Assembly: GCA_002050235.1 (NCBI GenBank) | Contig: MWST01000018.1 | Coordinates: forward strand, 248,001 to 312,000 | Reading direction: 5' to 3' | DNA: 64,000 bases | From: Polyangiaceae bacterium UTPRO1 | GTDB lineage: Bacteria; Desulfobacterota; Binatia; UTPRO1 | In this document: piece by piece, positions 51,521 through 60,092 of the stretch | Position numbering within the stretch: position 1 is the stretch's first letter | How the letters are laid out: each line of letters begins with the position of its first letter | The notes under the pieces: generated by a model | What the model saw: only the letters and a program-made list of their open reading frames with translations | Told to the model about the DNA's origin: nothing | The model's database searches: none | Program-made: the position numbers and the translations under genes

Positions 51521-52453
51521 ATGCTTCTCGACGGCAAAGTGGTCGTAGTCACGGGTGCGGGTCGCGGTATCGGCCGCGAGGAAGCACTGCTCATGGCGAA
51601 ACTCGGTGCGAAGGTCGTCGTCAACGACCTCGGTGGCGGTTTCGACGGCAGCGGGGCCAGCACCGGACCGGCGCAGGAAGTCGTGAACGAGATCAAGAAG
51701 GCCGGTGGCGAGGCCGTCGCCAATGGTGACAGCGTCAGCGATTTCAAGGGTGCGCAGCGCATCATCGAGTGCGCGATCGATACTTTCGGCAAGTTGAACA
51801 TCGTCGTGAACAACGCCGGTATTCTGCGCGACCGCATGATCTTCAACATGTCCGAGGACGATTGGGATTCCGTGATCGCCGTACACCTGAAGGGTACGTT
51901 CGCCTGTACACGACACGCGTGCGTCTACTGGCGCGAGCAGCACAAGGCGGGCAATCTCCTGAACGGCCGCATCATCAACACCGCGTCGGACTCGGGCCTC
52001 CTCGGCAATCCGAGCCAGAGCAACTACGGCGCCGCGAAAGCGGCGATCGCGGCATTCTCCGTAATCATCGATAAAGAGATGGCGAAATACGGTGTTACGG
52101 TGAACGCGATCGCGCCGGTGGCGCGCACCCGCCTCACCGTCGAGGCGACGCCAGCGACGGCGGCGCTCATGGGGCAGGCCGTTCCCGAGGGGCAGTTCGA
52201 CGTCTTCAACCCCGCCAACGTAGCCCCGCTGGTCGCCTGGCTCGCGAGCGACGATGCCGCAGGGGTCCACGGCGAGGTTTTCCGCGTCGGCGGCGGCACC
52301 GTGTGGCTCATGCAGGGTTGGCACTCGGTCGGCAAGGCCAAGAAGAGCGGCGTGTGGGATGCAGCCGAGCTCGGCACCGCCCTCAAGGCAGAACTCGCCA
52401 AGGGGGTCACACGCAAGGAGACCATGAACGACGTCTTTGCCGAGGGCCTCTGA
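51521..52453 (+). CDS. Short-chain dehydrogenase, MFE-2/17beta-HSD4-like
   Basis: A 310-aa SDR. The NAD(P) motif VVVTGAGRGIGREEALLMAK, NNAG at the second motif, and the catalytic SDSGLL/YGAAK (Ser, Tyr, Lys) are present. The long VVVNDLGGGFDGSGASTGPA stretch after strand 2 and the C-terminal extension resemble the hydroxyacyl-CoA dehydrogenase domain of peroxisomal MFE-2. It probably oxidises or reduces a 3-hydroxyacyl-CoA. AAGGAGG precedes ATG 51521 by 8 nt. It is divergent from the zincin/glpD group. Confidence 0.9.
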   Translation: MLLDGKVVVVTGAGRGIGREEALLMAKLGAKVVVNDLGGGFDGSGASTGPAQEVVNEIKKAGGEAVANGDSVSDFKGAQRIIECAIDTFGKLNIVVNNAGILRDRMIFNMSEDDWDSVIAVHLKGTFACTRHACVYWREQHKAGNLLNGRIINTASDSGLLGNPSQSNYGAAKAAIAAFSVIIDKEMAKYGVTVNAIAPVARTRLTVEATPATAALMGQAVPEGQFDVFNPANVAPLVAWLASDDAAGVHGEVFRVGGGTVWLMQGWHSVGKAKKSGVWDAAELGTALKAELAKGVTRKETMNDVFAEGL

Positions 52454-52934
52454 TCTGTCCGACGTTCGGCGCCGTATTTTGATCGTCTGCCACGCCAACG
52501 TCAGCCGCAGCATCATCGCCGAAGCCTTGCTGAAGAAGATGCTGGCGGCGCGTGGGCGGGACGACGTAATCGTCACTTCGGGCGGAATCGCCGCCTACGC
52601 GCGAGACTCGAGCCTGGTGTCCATGGATGCCAGGCTCGTTTTGCGAGAGGACGCTATCGAGATCTCCCCGGAAGCGACGGCATGCGACCTCAAACGCCAT
52701 CGCGACCGGCTGCTCGAGGCGGACATCATCGTCACGATGACGTCCGAGCAAAAGCGGATGCTGGCGTGCTTCCCCGAGTCCGATGGGAAGGACGTCCTGA
52801 CGCTGGCGGAAGCCGCCGGCGAGGCGGGTGACGTCGAGGATCCTGCGGGCCGAGACGAGGACTTTTATCGTGCGTGCCGTGATCAGATCCGCCGCTGCCT
52901 CATCAAGGCCATCGATCGTCTCGCTCCGCCGTGA
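52437..52934 (+). CDS. Low-molecular-weight protein-tyrosine phosphatase
   Basis: A 165-aa LMW-PTP. The P-loop reads ILIVCHANVSRSIIAEALLK: C18-x5-R24-S. The usual C-x-G-N-I-C-R-S becomes CHANVSRS, keeping the catalytic Cys and Arg but not the second Cys. The general acid is in EDPAG (DP loop). Arsenate-reductase-type members share this fold. The frame begins at TTG 52437 inside the SDR gene; the true start may be slightly further in. Cotranscription with the SDR is likely. Confidence 0.82.
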   Translation: MPRASDLSDVRRRILIVCHANVSRSIIAEALLKKMLAARGRDDVIVTSGGIAAYARDSSLVSMDARLVLREDAIEISPEATACDLKRHRDRLLEADIIVTMTSEQKRMLACFPESDGKDVLTLAEAAGEAGDVEDPAGRDEDFYRACRDQIRRCLIKAIDRLAPP

Positions 52935-52940
52935 GCTTAT

Positions 52941-53363
52941 ATGCGCTGCGGTGATCCCTCGGACGATACGCTCCGCGCGATGTTGACGGAGCCCATGACG
53001 GTTGCAGTGGTCGGCTGCTCTCCGGATCCTGCGCGGGATAGCCACAAGGTCGCACGGGCGCTGCAGACGATGGGACATGTGGTTATCCCGGTGAATCCCC
53101 GCGCGCGGGCGATTCTCGGGCTTCGTTGCTACGGGTCCCTGCGGGACATCGAAGGACCGGTTACTATGGTCGACGTGTTCCGCCGCTCCGAGCTGGTTCC
53201 CGCGATCGTCGACGATGCGATCGCGATCGGGGCCCGCGTCGTTTGGCTTCAGCTAGGCGTGGTCCATGAAGAGGCGGCCGCGCGCGCTCGGGCGGCCGGA
53301 CTTACGGTCGTTATGGACCGTTGTCCCGTCATCGAATATCAACGACTCGTACCGACGGATTGA
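52941..53363 (+). CDS. CoA-binding domain protein (YccU-like)
   Basis: A 140-aa single-domain Rossmann protein of the CoA_binding_2 family: TVAVVGCSPDPARDSHKVAR, VIPVNPRA, YGSLRDIEGPVTMVDVFR, VVWLQLGV and TVVMDRCPVIEYQRL are all signature segments. It binds CoA or a CoA thioester non-catalytically in relatives. The start at 52941 lacks a clear ribosome-binding site; ATG 52980 or 52995 would also serve. It is 6 bp after the phosphatase gene and 2 bp before the Nudix gene. Confidence 0.9.
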   Translation: MRCGDPSDDTLRAMLTEPMTVAVVGCSPDPARDSHKVARALQTMGHVVIPVNPRARAILGLRCYGSLRDIEGPVTMVDVFRRSELVPAIVDDAIAIGARVVWLQLGVVHEEAAARARAAGLTVVMDRCPVIEYQRLVPTD

Positions 53364-53365
53364 TC

Positions 53366-53914
53366 GTGGCGAAGCCGCTGCACACCTGGGAGCGCCTCAC
53401 CAGCGAAGTCGCCTATGCGTGCCGCGTCTTCACTATCCGACGCGACCGCTCCCGCTTCTCCCGTGACCGCGCCGAGCACGACTTCCACGTTCTCGAGTCG
53501 AGCGACTGGGTTAACATCATCCCGGTGACGCCGGCGCGGGAGGTCGTATTCGTACGGCAGTTTCGCCATGGCATCGGCGACTGCACGCTCGAGATTCCGG
53601 GCGGCATGGTGGACGCCGATGATCCGTCGCCGCTGGTAGCGGCGCGCCGGGAGATGATCGAGGAGAGCGGCTACGACTCCGATCGCATCGAATCGCTCGG
53701 ATCGATCCATCCGAATCCCGCAATTCAGAGCAACACCTGCCACTCGTTTGTGGCGTGGGGCGTCGAGCCGCGCTACGACACTCGCTTCGACACGACCGAG
53801 GAGACCGAGGTCGTACTGGCGCCTTTGGCTGATGTCCCTGAGCTGATATGCGCCGGAAAGATCACGCACGCACTCGTCGTCGTGGCGTTCCATTGGCTGG
53901 CGCTGAAGTTCTGA
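53366..53914 (+). CDS. Nudix hydrolase
   Basis: A 182-aa hydrolase of nucleoside-diphosphate-linked compounds. The Nudix box core is AARREMIEESGYDSD (REx2EExG), preceded by IPGGMVDADD; the Glu that usually follows the GG is Asp here. The N-terminal strand-rich domain (EHDFHVLESSDWVNIIPVTP) and FVRQFRHGIGDCTLEIPGGM resemble ADP-ribose pyrophosphatases. GTG 53366 directly follows the CoA-binding gene stop. The start is not backed by a strong Shine-Dalgarno sequence. Confidence 0.88.
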   Translation: MAKPLHTWERLTSEVAYACRVFTIRRDRSRFSRDRAEHDFHVLESSDWVNIIPVTPAREVVFVRQFRHGIGDCTLEIPGGMVDADDPSPLVAARREMIEESGYDSDRIESLGSIHPNPAIQSNTCHSFVAWGVEPRYDTRFDTTEETEVVLAPLADVPELICAGKITHALVVVAFHWLALKF

Positions 53915-53952
53915 TCGCGGCACGAGACGACGTGCTTGCAGTGGGGAGGATC

Positions 53953-54177
53953 GTGGCTGTCATACGCTTGCCGGAGATCGAAGAAATTTTCACCGTGCTC
54001 GACCGGCGGGGCATCTCGCGTGAAGCAGTCGTGATTCCGCTCACGAAGTGCGATCCGGGATCGGTCCGACTCTTGGCGAACGAAAAGCTCGAGATCGTGG
54101 TGCCCGAATCGCAAAGCGTTCACGCCTGGTTGCCGGAGCTCGAACGCCGCATCGACGCGGTGATGAATGCCGCCTGA
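53953..54177 (+). CDS. Small protein, unknown
   Basis: A predicted 74-aa protein (VAVIRLPEIEEIFTVLDRRG, then EAVVIPLTKCDPGSVRLLAN, then HAWLPELERRIDAVMNAA). It reads like a compact alpha/beta unit and follows the Nudix gene on the same strand. The start is unsure: GTG 53953 has GGGGAGG only 3 nt upstream, and GTG 53941 is the alternative. No named family recognised. Confidence 0.5.
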   Translation: MAVIRLPEIEEIFTVLDRRGISREAVVIPLTKCDPGSVRLLANEKLEIVVPESQSVHAWLPELERRIDAVMNAA

Positions 54178-54195
54178 CGCGCTGGGCCGCGCCTC

Positions 54196-54801
54196 TTATT
54201 TCTCGATCAGTACCGGGGTGCCGATCGAGATCATGTCGTAGAGCTCGGCGACGTGCTGATTCAGCAGCGAGATGCAGCCGAACGTCCAGTCATCGCCGCG
54301 CGCGTTCGAGTCCTCGCGGTCGGTTCCGTGGATGCCGACGGCGCCGCCGATTCCGGGGGGACGACCGTCGATGATCGGAACTCGTCCTTCGCTCAGCGCC
54401 ATCGCATAGCGGCTGCGATCGTCGTCGTTCGGATAGCTGAGCAGCATGAACCGATTCCAGCGTGCATGCGGCCGCTTCGAGCTTATTCGGTACACGCCCT
54501 CGGGTGTGCGCAGGTCGCCCTGGTACACCTTGGGGCCGTAGGAAGCGATGCCGAGAACGATCGGATACACTTTCACTTGCTGCGCATGATGGTAGACCGT
54601 GAGCGTGCGCTCGCCCTTGCGAACGACGATTGCGTTCTCACTACCGCCCGCCCACGAAAATGCCGGTGTCGGACTCGGACTCGGACTCGCACTCGGCAGG
54701 ACGATCGTTGCGGGCTCCGGTGGTGGTACGAGTAGGGCGCACGCCGCCAACGTGCCGATGACCAGTACCCACGCCGCACCTGCCACCACGCTCCGCAACA
54801 T
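54196..54801 (-). CDS. L,D-transpeptidase family lipoprotein (YkuD)
   Basis: A protein of about 201 aa. A lipoprotein signal (LVIGTLAAC, lipobox Cys at about 22) is followed by a Ser/Pro linker and a YkuD domain: LTVYHHAQQVKVYPIVLGIA, GDLRTPEGVYRI, AVGIHGTD and the catalytic DDWTFGCISLLNQ. It is the second L,D-transpeptidase of the window and probably anchored to the outer or inner membrane. ATG 54801 gives a normal signal-peptide length; a TTG at 54843 has a better-looking GGAGG but a long n-region. Confidence 0.88.
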   Translation of the reverse strand: MLRSVVAGAAWVLVIGTLAACALLVPPPEPATIVLPSASPSPSPTPAFSWAGGSENAIVVRKGERTLTVYHHAQQVKVYPIVLGIASYGPKVYQGDLRTPEGVYRISSKRPHARWNRFMLLSYPNDDDRSRYAMALSEGRVPIIDGRPPGIGGAVGIHGTDREDSNARGDDWTFGCISLLNQHVAELYDMISIGTPVLIEK

Positions 54802-54866
54802 GGCCAACGCCGGCAGTTTGCAATAAGACGGGAAGCAGGGCAAGCACCGCCTCCGCCACGACCCGG

Positions 54867-55346
54867 ATGACGATCGATCGCACGGAGCTTCGTCGTGTCA
54901 TGGGACACTTCGCGACCGGTGTCGCCGTGATCACGACGCGAGATGTCGACGGGAAGCCGCATGGACTCACGGTGAATGCTCTCTGTTCGGTCTCGCTCGA
55001 TCCCCCGCTGCTCCTGGTGTGCCTCGACAAGCGCGCCGAGAGCCATCCGGCCCTGGGGCGTGCGGGGGCCTTTGCGGTGAACATCCTCGGGCATCGACAC
55101 GAGGATCTGTCGCGCCGTTTCGCTACCTCGGGAGGAGATAAGTTCGGGCACGTGTCGCACCGCGTCGGGCGTACCGGAGTGCCGATTCTCGACGGCGTGC
55201 TCGGCGTAGTCGAATGCCGAGTGATCGCAGCCCACGACGCGGGGGACCACACCATCTACCTCGGCGAGGTCGAACACCTCGAGGCCTCCGAGGGTGATCC
55301 ACTGCTGTTCTTCCGCGGAAAATACCGGCGCCTGAGCGGCAACTGA
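54867..55346 (+). CDS. Flavin reductase domain protein
   Basis: A 159-aa FMN-binding split-barrel protein: RVMGHFATGVAVITTRDVDG, GLTVNALCSVSLDPPLLLVC and FAVNILGHRHEDLSRRFA are diagnostic of flavin reductases of two-component monooxygenases (HpaC/NtaB-like). It would supply reduced FMN or FAD to a partner monooxygenase not seen nearby. It is divergent from the L,D-transpeptidase lipoprotein. Confidence 0.9.
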   Translation: MTIDRTELRRVMGHFATGVAVITTRDVDGKPHGLTVNALCSVSLDPPLLLVCLDKRAESHPALGRAGAFAVNILGHRHEDLSRRFATSGGDKFGHVSHRVGRTGVPILDGVLGVVECRVIAAHDAGDHTIYLGEVEHLEASEGDPLLFFRGKYRRLSGN

Positions 55347-55410
55347 GTATTCGCACGGCGTTTTCGAGGTGGGAAACCCCGCGGACGCGGTGTACAACCA
55401 ACCTCTGCAT

Positions 55411-56958
55411 ATGACCGCCACCCCACTGGGAATCGTCATTCTCGCCGCGGGCCGCGGTACCCGCATGCGATCCGATCGGGCAAAGGTCTTGCATGCGATC
55501 GCCGGGAAGCCGTTCATCGTTTCGGTACTAGAGACCGCCGCGAGCCTCGGTCCCGATCGAATCGCGGTCGTCGTCGGCCACGAAGCCGCAGAGGTCGAGC
55601 GAGTCTGTGCTGCCCATCTGATCCGCAGCCCGATTACGGGTGAAGTGTCATATCCGCGGCAGGCCGAACAGCGTGGAACCGGGGATGCGGTCCGGGCCGC
55701 CGAAGGAGCGTTCGCGCGCTTCGACGGTGACATCTTGATCCTCTATGGGGACGTGCCGGGCTTGCGCACGGCGACGCTGGAGGATCTCGTGGCCGAGCAC
55801 CGTCGCTCCGCTGCGACGCTCTCGCTCCTGACGACCGAAGTTGCCGAGCCGAGAGGGTATGGTCGCATAGTACGAACCCCTGACGGCCGGCTCCGCGGCA
55901 TCGTCGAAGAGCGGGATCTGGCACCCGAAGATCACACGATCCGAGAGGTCAATCCGGGTATCTATTGCGTGCGGGCCCGTTTCCTCTGGCCGGCACTCGC
56001 GCGCCTGCGAGCCGACAACGCTCAGGGCGAGTACTACCTGACCGACATTGTGGCGATGGCGGTCGAAGCGGGTGAGCCCGTCGAGACGCGTTCCGTGGCC
56101 GATGCCGGAGAGGTGGCGGGCATCAACTCCCGGGCAGACATGGCGCTCCTCGACGAACGCGCGCGACGTGCGCTCGTCGAAAAGTGGATGCGCGCCGGCG
56201 TCACCTTCCGCGACCCGGCCACCGCGTATCTCGAGGAGCGCGTGACGATCGGCAGCGATACCGAGATCGGTCCGAACGTACAACTCCTCGGCGACACAGT
56301 AGTCGGCCGCAGTTGCATCATCGACGGAACCGCCCTGCTGCGCGACGCGGTCCTCGGTGACGGCGTTCATCTCCGACTCGGCGTCGTCATGAGCGAGTGC
56401 GAGGTCGGCGCTGGGGTCGTCATCGGACCCTTTGCGCACATCAGGCCGGGCACCACGCTCGCCGACGACGTCCACATCGGCAACTTCGTCGAGACCAAGA
56501 AAGCGACGATCGGCCGCGGCACCAAGGCGAATCACCTGACCTATCTCGGCGACTGCGAGATCGGCACCGGTACCAACATCGGCGCCGGGACCATCACCTG
56601 CAACTATGACGGCTTCGCGAAACACCGCACCGTGATCGGCGATCGAGTGCAGATCGGCAGCGACACACAGCTCGTTGCACCGGTCACGGTCGGGGACGAT
56701 GCCTACGTCGGGGCTGGTACCACCGTCACGGTCGACGTTCCGGCGGGCGGACATCTGGTCCTGAGCCGTGTCCCACAGCGCACGATCGCGGGCTGGGTGG
56801 CGCACAAGCGCGCGCGAGCCGAGAGCAAGCCGGCTCCCGCGATCTCGGCTCCCGCGCCGTGCGAGGGTGTGGACGCGAAGAAACGCGCTTCGAAGCGCAA
56901 GGTCGTGACCGCACGGAGAGCAGCACACGCCCAGGGAGCGCGCCGAGGGAAGCACTGA
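55411..56958 (+). CDS. glmU: Bifunctional GlmU: N-acetylglucosamine-1-P uridyltransferase / glucosamine-1-P acetyltransferase
   Basis: A 515-aa two-domain enzyme making UDP-GlcNAc. The N-terminal pyrophosphorylase domain begins GIVILAAGRGTRMRSDRAKV and contains LYGDVPGL. The C-terminal left-handed beta-helix shows hexapeptide repeats, and GAGTITCNYDGFAKHRTVIG is the GlmU acetyltransferase signature. A basic Arg/Ala/Lys tail of about 50 residues follows. ATG 55411 is chosen; a longer GTG start at 55369 adds 14 residues. The stop overlaps glmS as TGATG. Confidence 0.95.
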   Translation: MTATPLGIVILAAGRGTRMRSDRAKVLHAIAGKPFIVSVLETAASLGPDRIAVVVGHEAAEVERVCAAHLIRSPITGEVSYPRQAEQRGTGDAVRAAEGAFARFDGDILILYGDVPGLRTATLEDLVAEHRRSAATLSLLTTEVAEPRGYGRIVRTPDGRLRGIVEERDLAPEDHTIREVNPGIYCVRARFLWPALARLRADNAQGEYYLTDIVAMAVEAGEPVETRSVADAGEVAGINSRADMALLDERARRALVEKWMRAGVTFRDPATAYLEERVTIGSDTEIGPNVQLLGDTVVGRSCIIDGTALLRDAVLGDGVHLRLGVVMSECEVGAGVVIGPFAHIRPGTTLADDVHIGNFVETKKATIGRGTKANHLTYLGDCEIGTGTNIGAGTITCNYDGFAKHRTVIGDRVQIGSDTQLVAPVTVGDDAYVGAGTTVTVDVPAGGHLVLSRVPQRTIAGWVAHKRARAESKPAPAISAPAPCEGVDAKKRASKRKVVTARRAAHAQGARRGKH

Positions 56959-58784
56959 TGTGTGGAATCATCGGATACGTCGGGGATCGTGATGCCGCGT
57001 TCATCCTCGTGCAGGGTTTGAAGCGCCTCGAGTATCGCGGCTACGATTCTGCAGGCGTGGCGACGTTCCACGACGGCCGGATCGCCATACGGCGAGCACT
57101 AGGTAAGCTCTCGAATCTCGAGAACCTGCTGCGCGAAGATCCGATCAGCGGCAGCGTCGGTATCGGCCACACCCGCTGGGCGACCCATGGACGGCCCTCC
57201 GAACAGAACGCTCACCCGCATAGGGCCGGGCGGATCGTCGTCATCCACAACGGCATCATCGAGAACTATCTCGAGCTGCGTGCCGCACTGCAGTCGCGCG
57301 GGCGTCGCTTCAGCTCCGAGACGGACACCGAGGTCATTTCGCATCTCGTCGACGAATGCGTGCAGGACGGGCTCGACCTAGTCGCCGCATCTCGCAAGGC
57401 CATCGCGCAGCTACAGGGATCGTTCTCGATCGTTGTCATGCACGAGGACTGCCCCGATCGGCTGGTCGCCGCGAAGAGCGCGACACCGATCGTGATCGGT
57501 CTCGGCGACAGCGAGAACTTCGTCGCCTCGGACATCCCCGCGATCCTCGACCACACCCGCAAGGTGCTCTTCCTCGAAGACGGCGAGATGGCCGAAATCA
57601 GCCGCCACGAGGTGAAGGTAACTACCTTCGCGGGCGAGCCGGTCGTGCGCGAGGCGCGCACGGTCGCATGGGATCCCGTGACCGCGCAGAAGGGCGGCTA
57701 TCGCCACTTCCTTCTGAAGGAGATCCACGAGCAGCCCCAGGCCATCATCGACACCATGCGCGGGCGGTTGCTTCAAGAGAAGGCCGACGTCAGCCTCGAC
57801 GAGCTCGCCGCGGCTCCCTGGCTCGTGAACGCGCAGCGCATCGTACTCGTTGCGTGCGGCACCGCGTGGCACGCATGCCTGGTCGGTAAGTATTTTCTCG
57901 AACAGATCACCCGTATTCCTGCCGAGGTCGATTACGGGAGCGAGTTCCGTTACCGGAATCCGGTAGTCGAACCGGGGACCGTGCTGATCGTCGTCTCCCA
58001 ATCCGGCGAGACCGCCGATACGCTCGCGGCGGTCGAAGCGGCCCGCGAGCGCGGCGCCAAAGTGCTCGCGATCTGTAACGTCGTCGACTCGAGCATAGCG
58101 CGCCGCGCCGATGCCGTCGTCTACACTCACGCCGGGCCCGAGATCTCCGTCGCCAGCACCAAAGCTTTCACGACGCAGCTGACGGTGTTCTACCTTCTCG
58201 GTCTCTATCTGGCTCGGCGGCGCCAGCTGATCGACCATGACGCAGCCCACGCTCTCATAACGGATCTCGTGAACCTGCCGAAGCGAATCGAGGAATGTCT
58301 CGAACGAGAGCGCGCAATCGAGAAGATTGCCAAGAAGTACGGCGACGCCAAGAGCTTTCTGTATCTAGGACGCGGCATCAATTATCCGATCGCGCTCGAG
58401 GGTGCGCTCAAGCTGAAGGAAATCTCCTACATCCACGCCGAAGGCTACGCTGCCGGCGAGATGAAACACGGACCGATCGCGCTCATCAACGAGTCGCTGC
58501 CGGTCGTAGTGCTGCTGCCCAAGGACGGCGTCTATGGGAAGACCCTCTCGAACATGAAGGAGGTCGAATCTCGGGGGGGGCGTATCATCGTCATCACCGA
58601 CGCGCCGTCGCCGGAGCTCGAGGACATCGCCTGGGAGGTCATCCAGATTCCGACCAGCAACCCCAGCCTACTGCCGCTCCTCCTGACCATTCCGCTCCAG
58701 CTCCTCGCGTACTACATAGCGGTGTACCGCGGCAGCGACGTCGACATGCCCCGAAATCTCGCGAAGAGCGTCACCGTCGAGTAG
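56958..58784 (+). CDS. glmS: Glutamine-fructose-6-phosphate aminotransferase (isomerizing)
   Basis: A 608-aa enzyme making glucosamine-6-phosphate for peptidoglycan and LPS. It begins MCGIIGYVGDRDAAFILVQG with the nucleophile Cys2. Two SIS domains follow (SQSGETADTLAAVEAARERG; SFLYLGRGINYPIALEGALK). It closes with PRNLAKSVTVE, the conserved C-terminus. The gene overlaps glmU, giving two enzymes of one pathway in tandem. No glmS ribozyme-like leader is possible because the start lies inside glmU. Confidence 0.97.
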   Translation: MCGIIGYVGDRDAAFILVQGLKRLEYRGYDSAGVATFHDGRIAIRRALGKLSNLENLLREDPISGSVGIGHTRWATHGRPSEQNAHPHRAGRIVVIHNGIIENYLELRAALQSRGRRFSSETDTEVISHLVDECVQDGLDLVAASRKAIAQLQGSFSIVVMHEDCPDRLVAAKSATPIVIGLGDSENFVASDIPAILDHTRKVLFLEDGEMAEISRHEVKVTTFAGEPVVREARTVAWDPVTAQKGGYRHFLLKEIHEQPQAIIDTMRGRLLQEKADVSLDELAAAPWLVNAQRIVLVACGTAWHACLVGKYFLEQITRIPAEVDYGSEFRYRNPVVEPGTVLIVVSQSGETADTLAAVEAARERGAKVLAICNVVDSSIARRADAVVYTHAGPEISVASTKAFTTQLTVFYLLGLYLARRRQLIDHDAAHALITDLVNLPKRIEECLERERAIEKIAKKYGDAKSFLYLGRGINYPIALEGALKLKEISYIHAEGYAAGEMKHGPIALINESLPVVVLLPKDGVYGKTLSNMKEVESRGGRIIVITDAPSPELEDIAWEVIQIPTSNPSLLPLLLTIPLQLLAYYIAVYRGSDVDMPRNLAKSVTVE

Positions 58785-58907
58785 CCACGGACGACCTGCG
58801 CGGTGGGGCGTGCGAGCCGCCTGCCAGCGCCCCCAGCGAGTGCCACTGTCGCCGGCTGGTGGTGCATGTTTTCTCGCTGGCAGCCACCGGATATGGTGCG
58901 CAGGACG

Positions 58908-60071
58908 ATGAGCCCGCATCTGATCTCGATCGAGGAAGCGATCGCCGAGATCCGCGCCGGCCGCATGATCGTCCTCATGGACGACGAGGACCGGGAGAAC
59001 GAGGGCGATATCTGCATGGCGGCCGAGAAGGTCTCCCCCGAGGCGATCGCCTTCATGGCCCGCTATGCGCGGGGATTGATCTGTCTGCCGCTCACGGACG
59101 AGAAGCTCGCCGACCTCGGCCTGCCGATGATGGTCGCCGAGAACAACACGCCGCTCGGGACCGCGTTCACGATCTCGATCGACGCTCGGCAGGGCATCGG
59201 CTCCGGCATCTCGGCTGCCGACCGTGCGACTACCATCCTGAGTGCGGTACGCGACGGCGCAGGACCCGGTGACATTACGACCCCCGGGCACGTCTTTCCG
59301 CTCCGCGCACGTCGCGGCGGCGTGCTCGTGCGTACGGGTCAGACCGAGGGTGCAGTCGATCTGGCGCGCCTCGCCGGCCTCAAACCGGCGGGTGTCATTT
59401 GCGAGATCATGAACGACGACGGCTCGATGGCCCGGCTCCCAGACATCGAGAAGTTCGCCGCGACCCATAATCTCAAGATCGCAACGGTAGCCGAGCTGAT
59501 CCAGTACCGCTTGCGTCACGACTCACTGGTGCATCGCATTGCGGAAGCACGCTTACCGACACGCTTCGGCGGTGATTTCCGCGCCGTTGTCTACCGCAGC
59601 GACGTCGACGGCGGCGAGCACCTGGCGCTCGTGCGTGGCGAGATCACCCCCGACGTGCCGACCTTGGTGCGCGCCCACGCGGAATACCTCCCCGGCGACG
59701 TCTTCGGCTACACGCAGCGCGACACCGGTGCGGTGTTGCAGCGAGCGATGCAGATCATAGCCGACGAGGGACGCGGCGTCGTCCTCTATCTTCGGCGTGA
59801 GGAGCACGGCGTCGACCTCTTTGCCGCCGGCGACGGGGCGAGCGGCCAGCCGAGCACCAATTCCGGGTTGCGGCTGAACGAGTTCCGCGACTACGGCATC
59901 GGTGCACAGATCCTCCGTGACCTCGGCGTCGGCAAGATCCGGCTCCTCACGAACCATCCGCGCCGGCTAGTGAGTCTTCCGGGATACGGCCTGGAGATCG
60001 TCGAGCGTGTGCCCCTGTATACGATGCCGCCGACTGCAGCGCCGGACGCAAAGGTCGCGAAGTTCCGCTGA
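58908..60071 (+). CDS. ribB: 3,4-Dihydroxy-2-butanone-4-P synthase fused to a GTP cyclohydrolase II-like domain lacking zinc cysteines (RibBX type)
   Basis: A 387-aa fusion. The N-terminal RibB domain is intact: [20 protein letters not shown] and the conserved [20 protein letters not shown]. The C-terminal GTP cyclohydrolase II-like domain keeps HAEYLPGD and RLLTNHPRR, but all three zinc Cys of RibA are replaced: SEC becomes AEY and RCDCG becomes RDTG. The catalytic loop is also altered. It matches the RibBX variant of proteobacteria, so cyclohydrolase activity must come from another gene. Start near 58908, with AGGA close upstream. Confidence 0.9.
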   Translation: MSPHLISIEEAIAEIRAGRMIVLMDDEDRENEGDICMAAEKVSPEAIAFMARYARGLICLPLTDEKLADLGLPMMVAENNTPLGTAFTISIDARQGIGSGISAADRATTILSAVRDGAGPGDITTPGHVFPLRARRGGVLVRTGQTEGAVDLARLAGLKPAGVICEIMNDDGSMARLPDIEKFAATHNLKIATVAELIQYRLRHDSLVHRIAEARLPTRFGGDFRAVVYRSDVDGGEHLALVRGEITPDVPTLVRAHAEYLPGDVFGYTQRDTGAVLQRAMQIIADEGRGVVLYLRREEHGVDLFAAGDGASGQPSTNSGLRLNEFRDYGIGAQILRDLGVGKIRLLTNHPRRLVSLPGYGLEIVERVPLYTMPPTAAPDAKVAKFR

Positions 60072-60092
60072 CCATCTAGGCGTCAGCGGAAC
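60062..60092. terminator. 11-bp inverted repeat covering two convergent stop codons
   Basis: GTTCCGCTGAC pairs with GTCAGCGGAAC across a 9-nt loop. Both genes end with the same Phe-Arg-stop codons (TTC CGC TGA), one in each arm. There is no U-tract. It is a good candidate for a bidirectional 3'-end structure. Confidence 0.55.

Noticed and set aside
51326..52576. Long minus-strand open frame extending the zincin-like gene to 542 codons
   Set aside because: The stretch is antisense to the well-supported SDR gene; only the last 125 codons match a protein family.
56859..56957. Upstream extension of glmS
   Set aside because: The catalytic Cys must be residue 2; only ATG 56958 gives MCGIIG.
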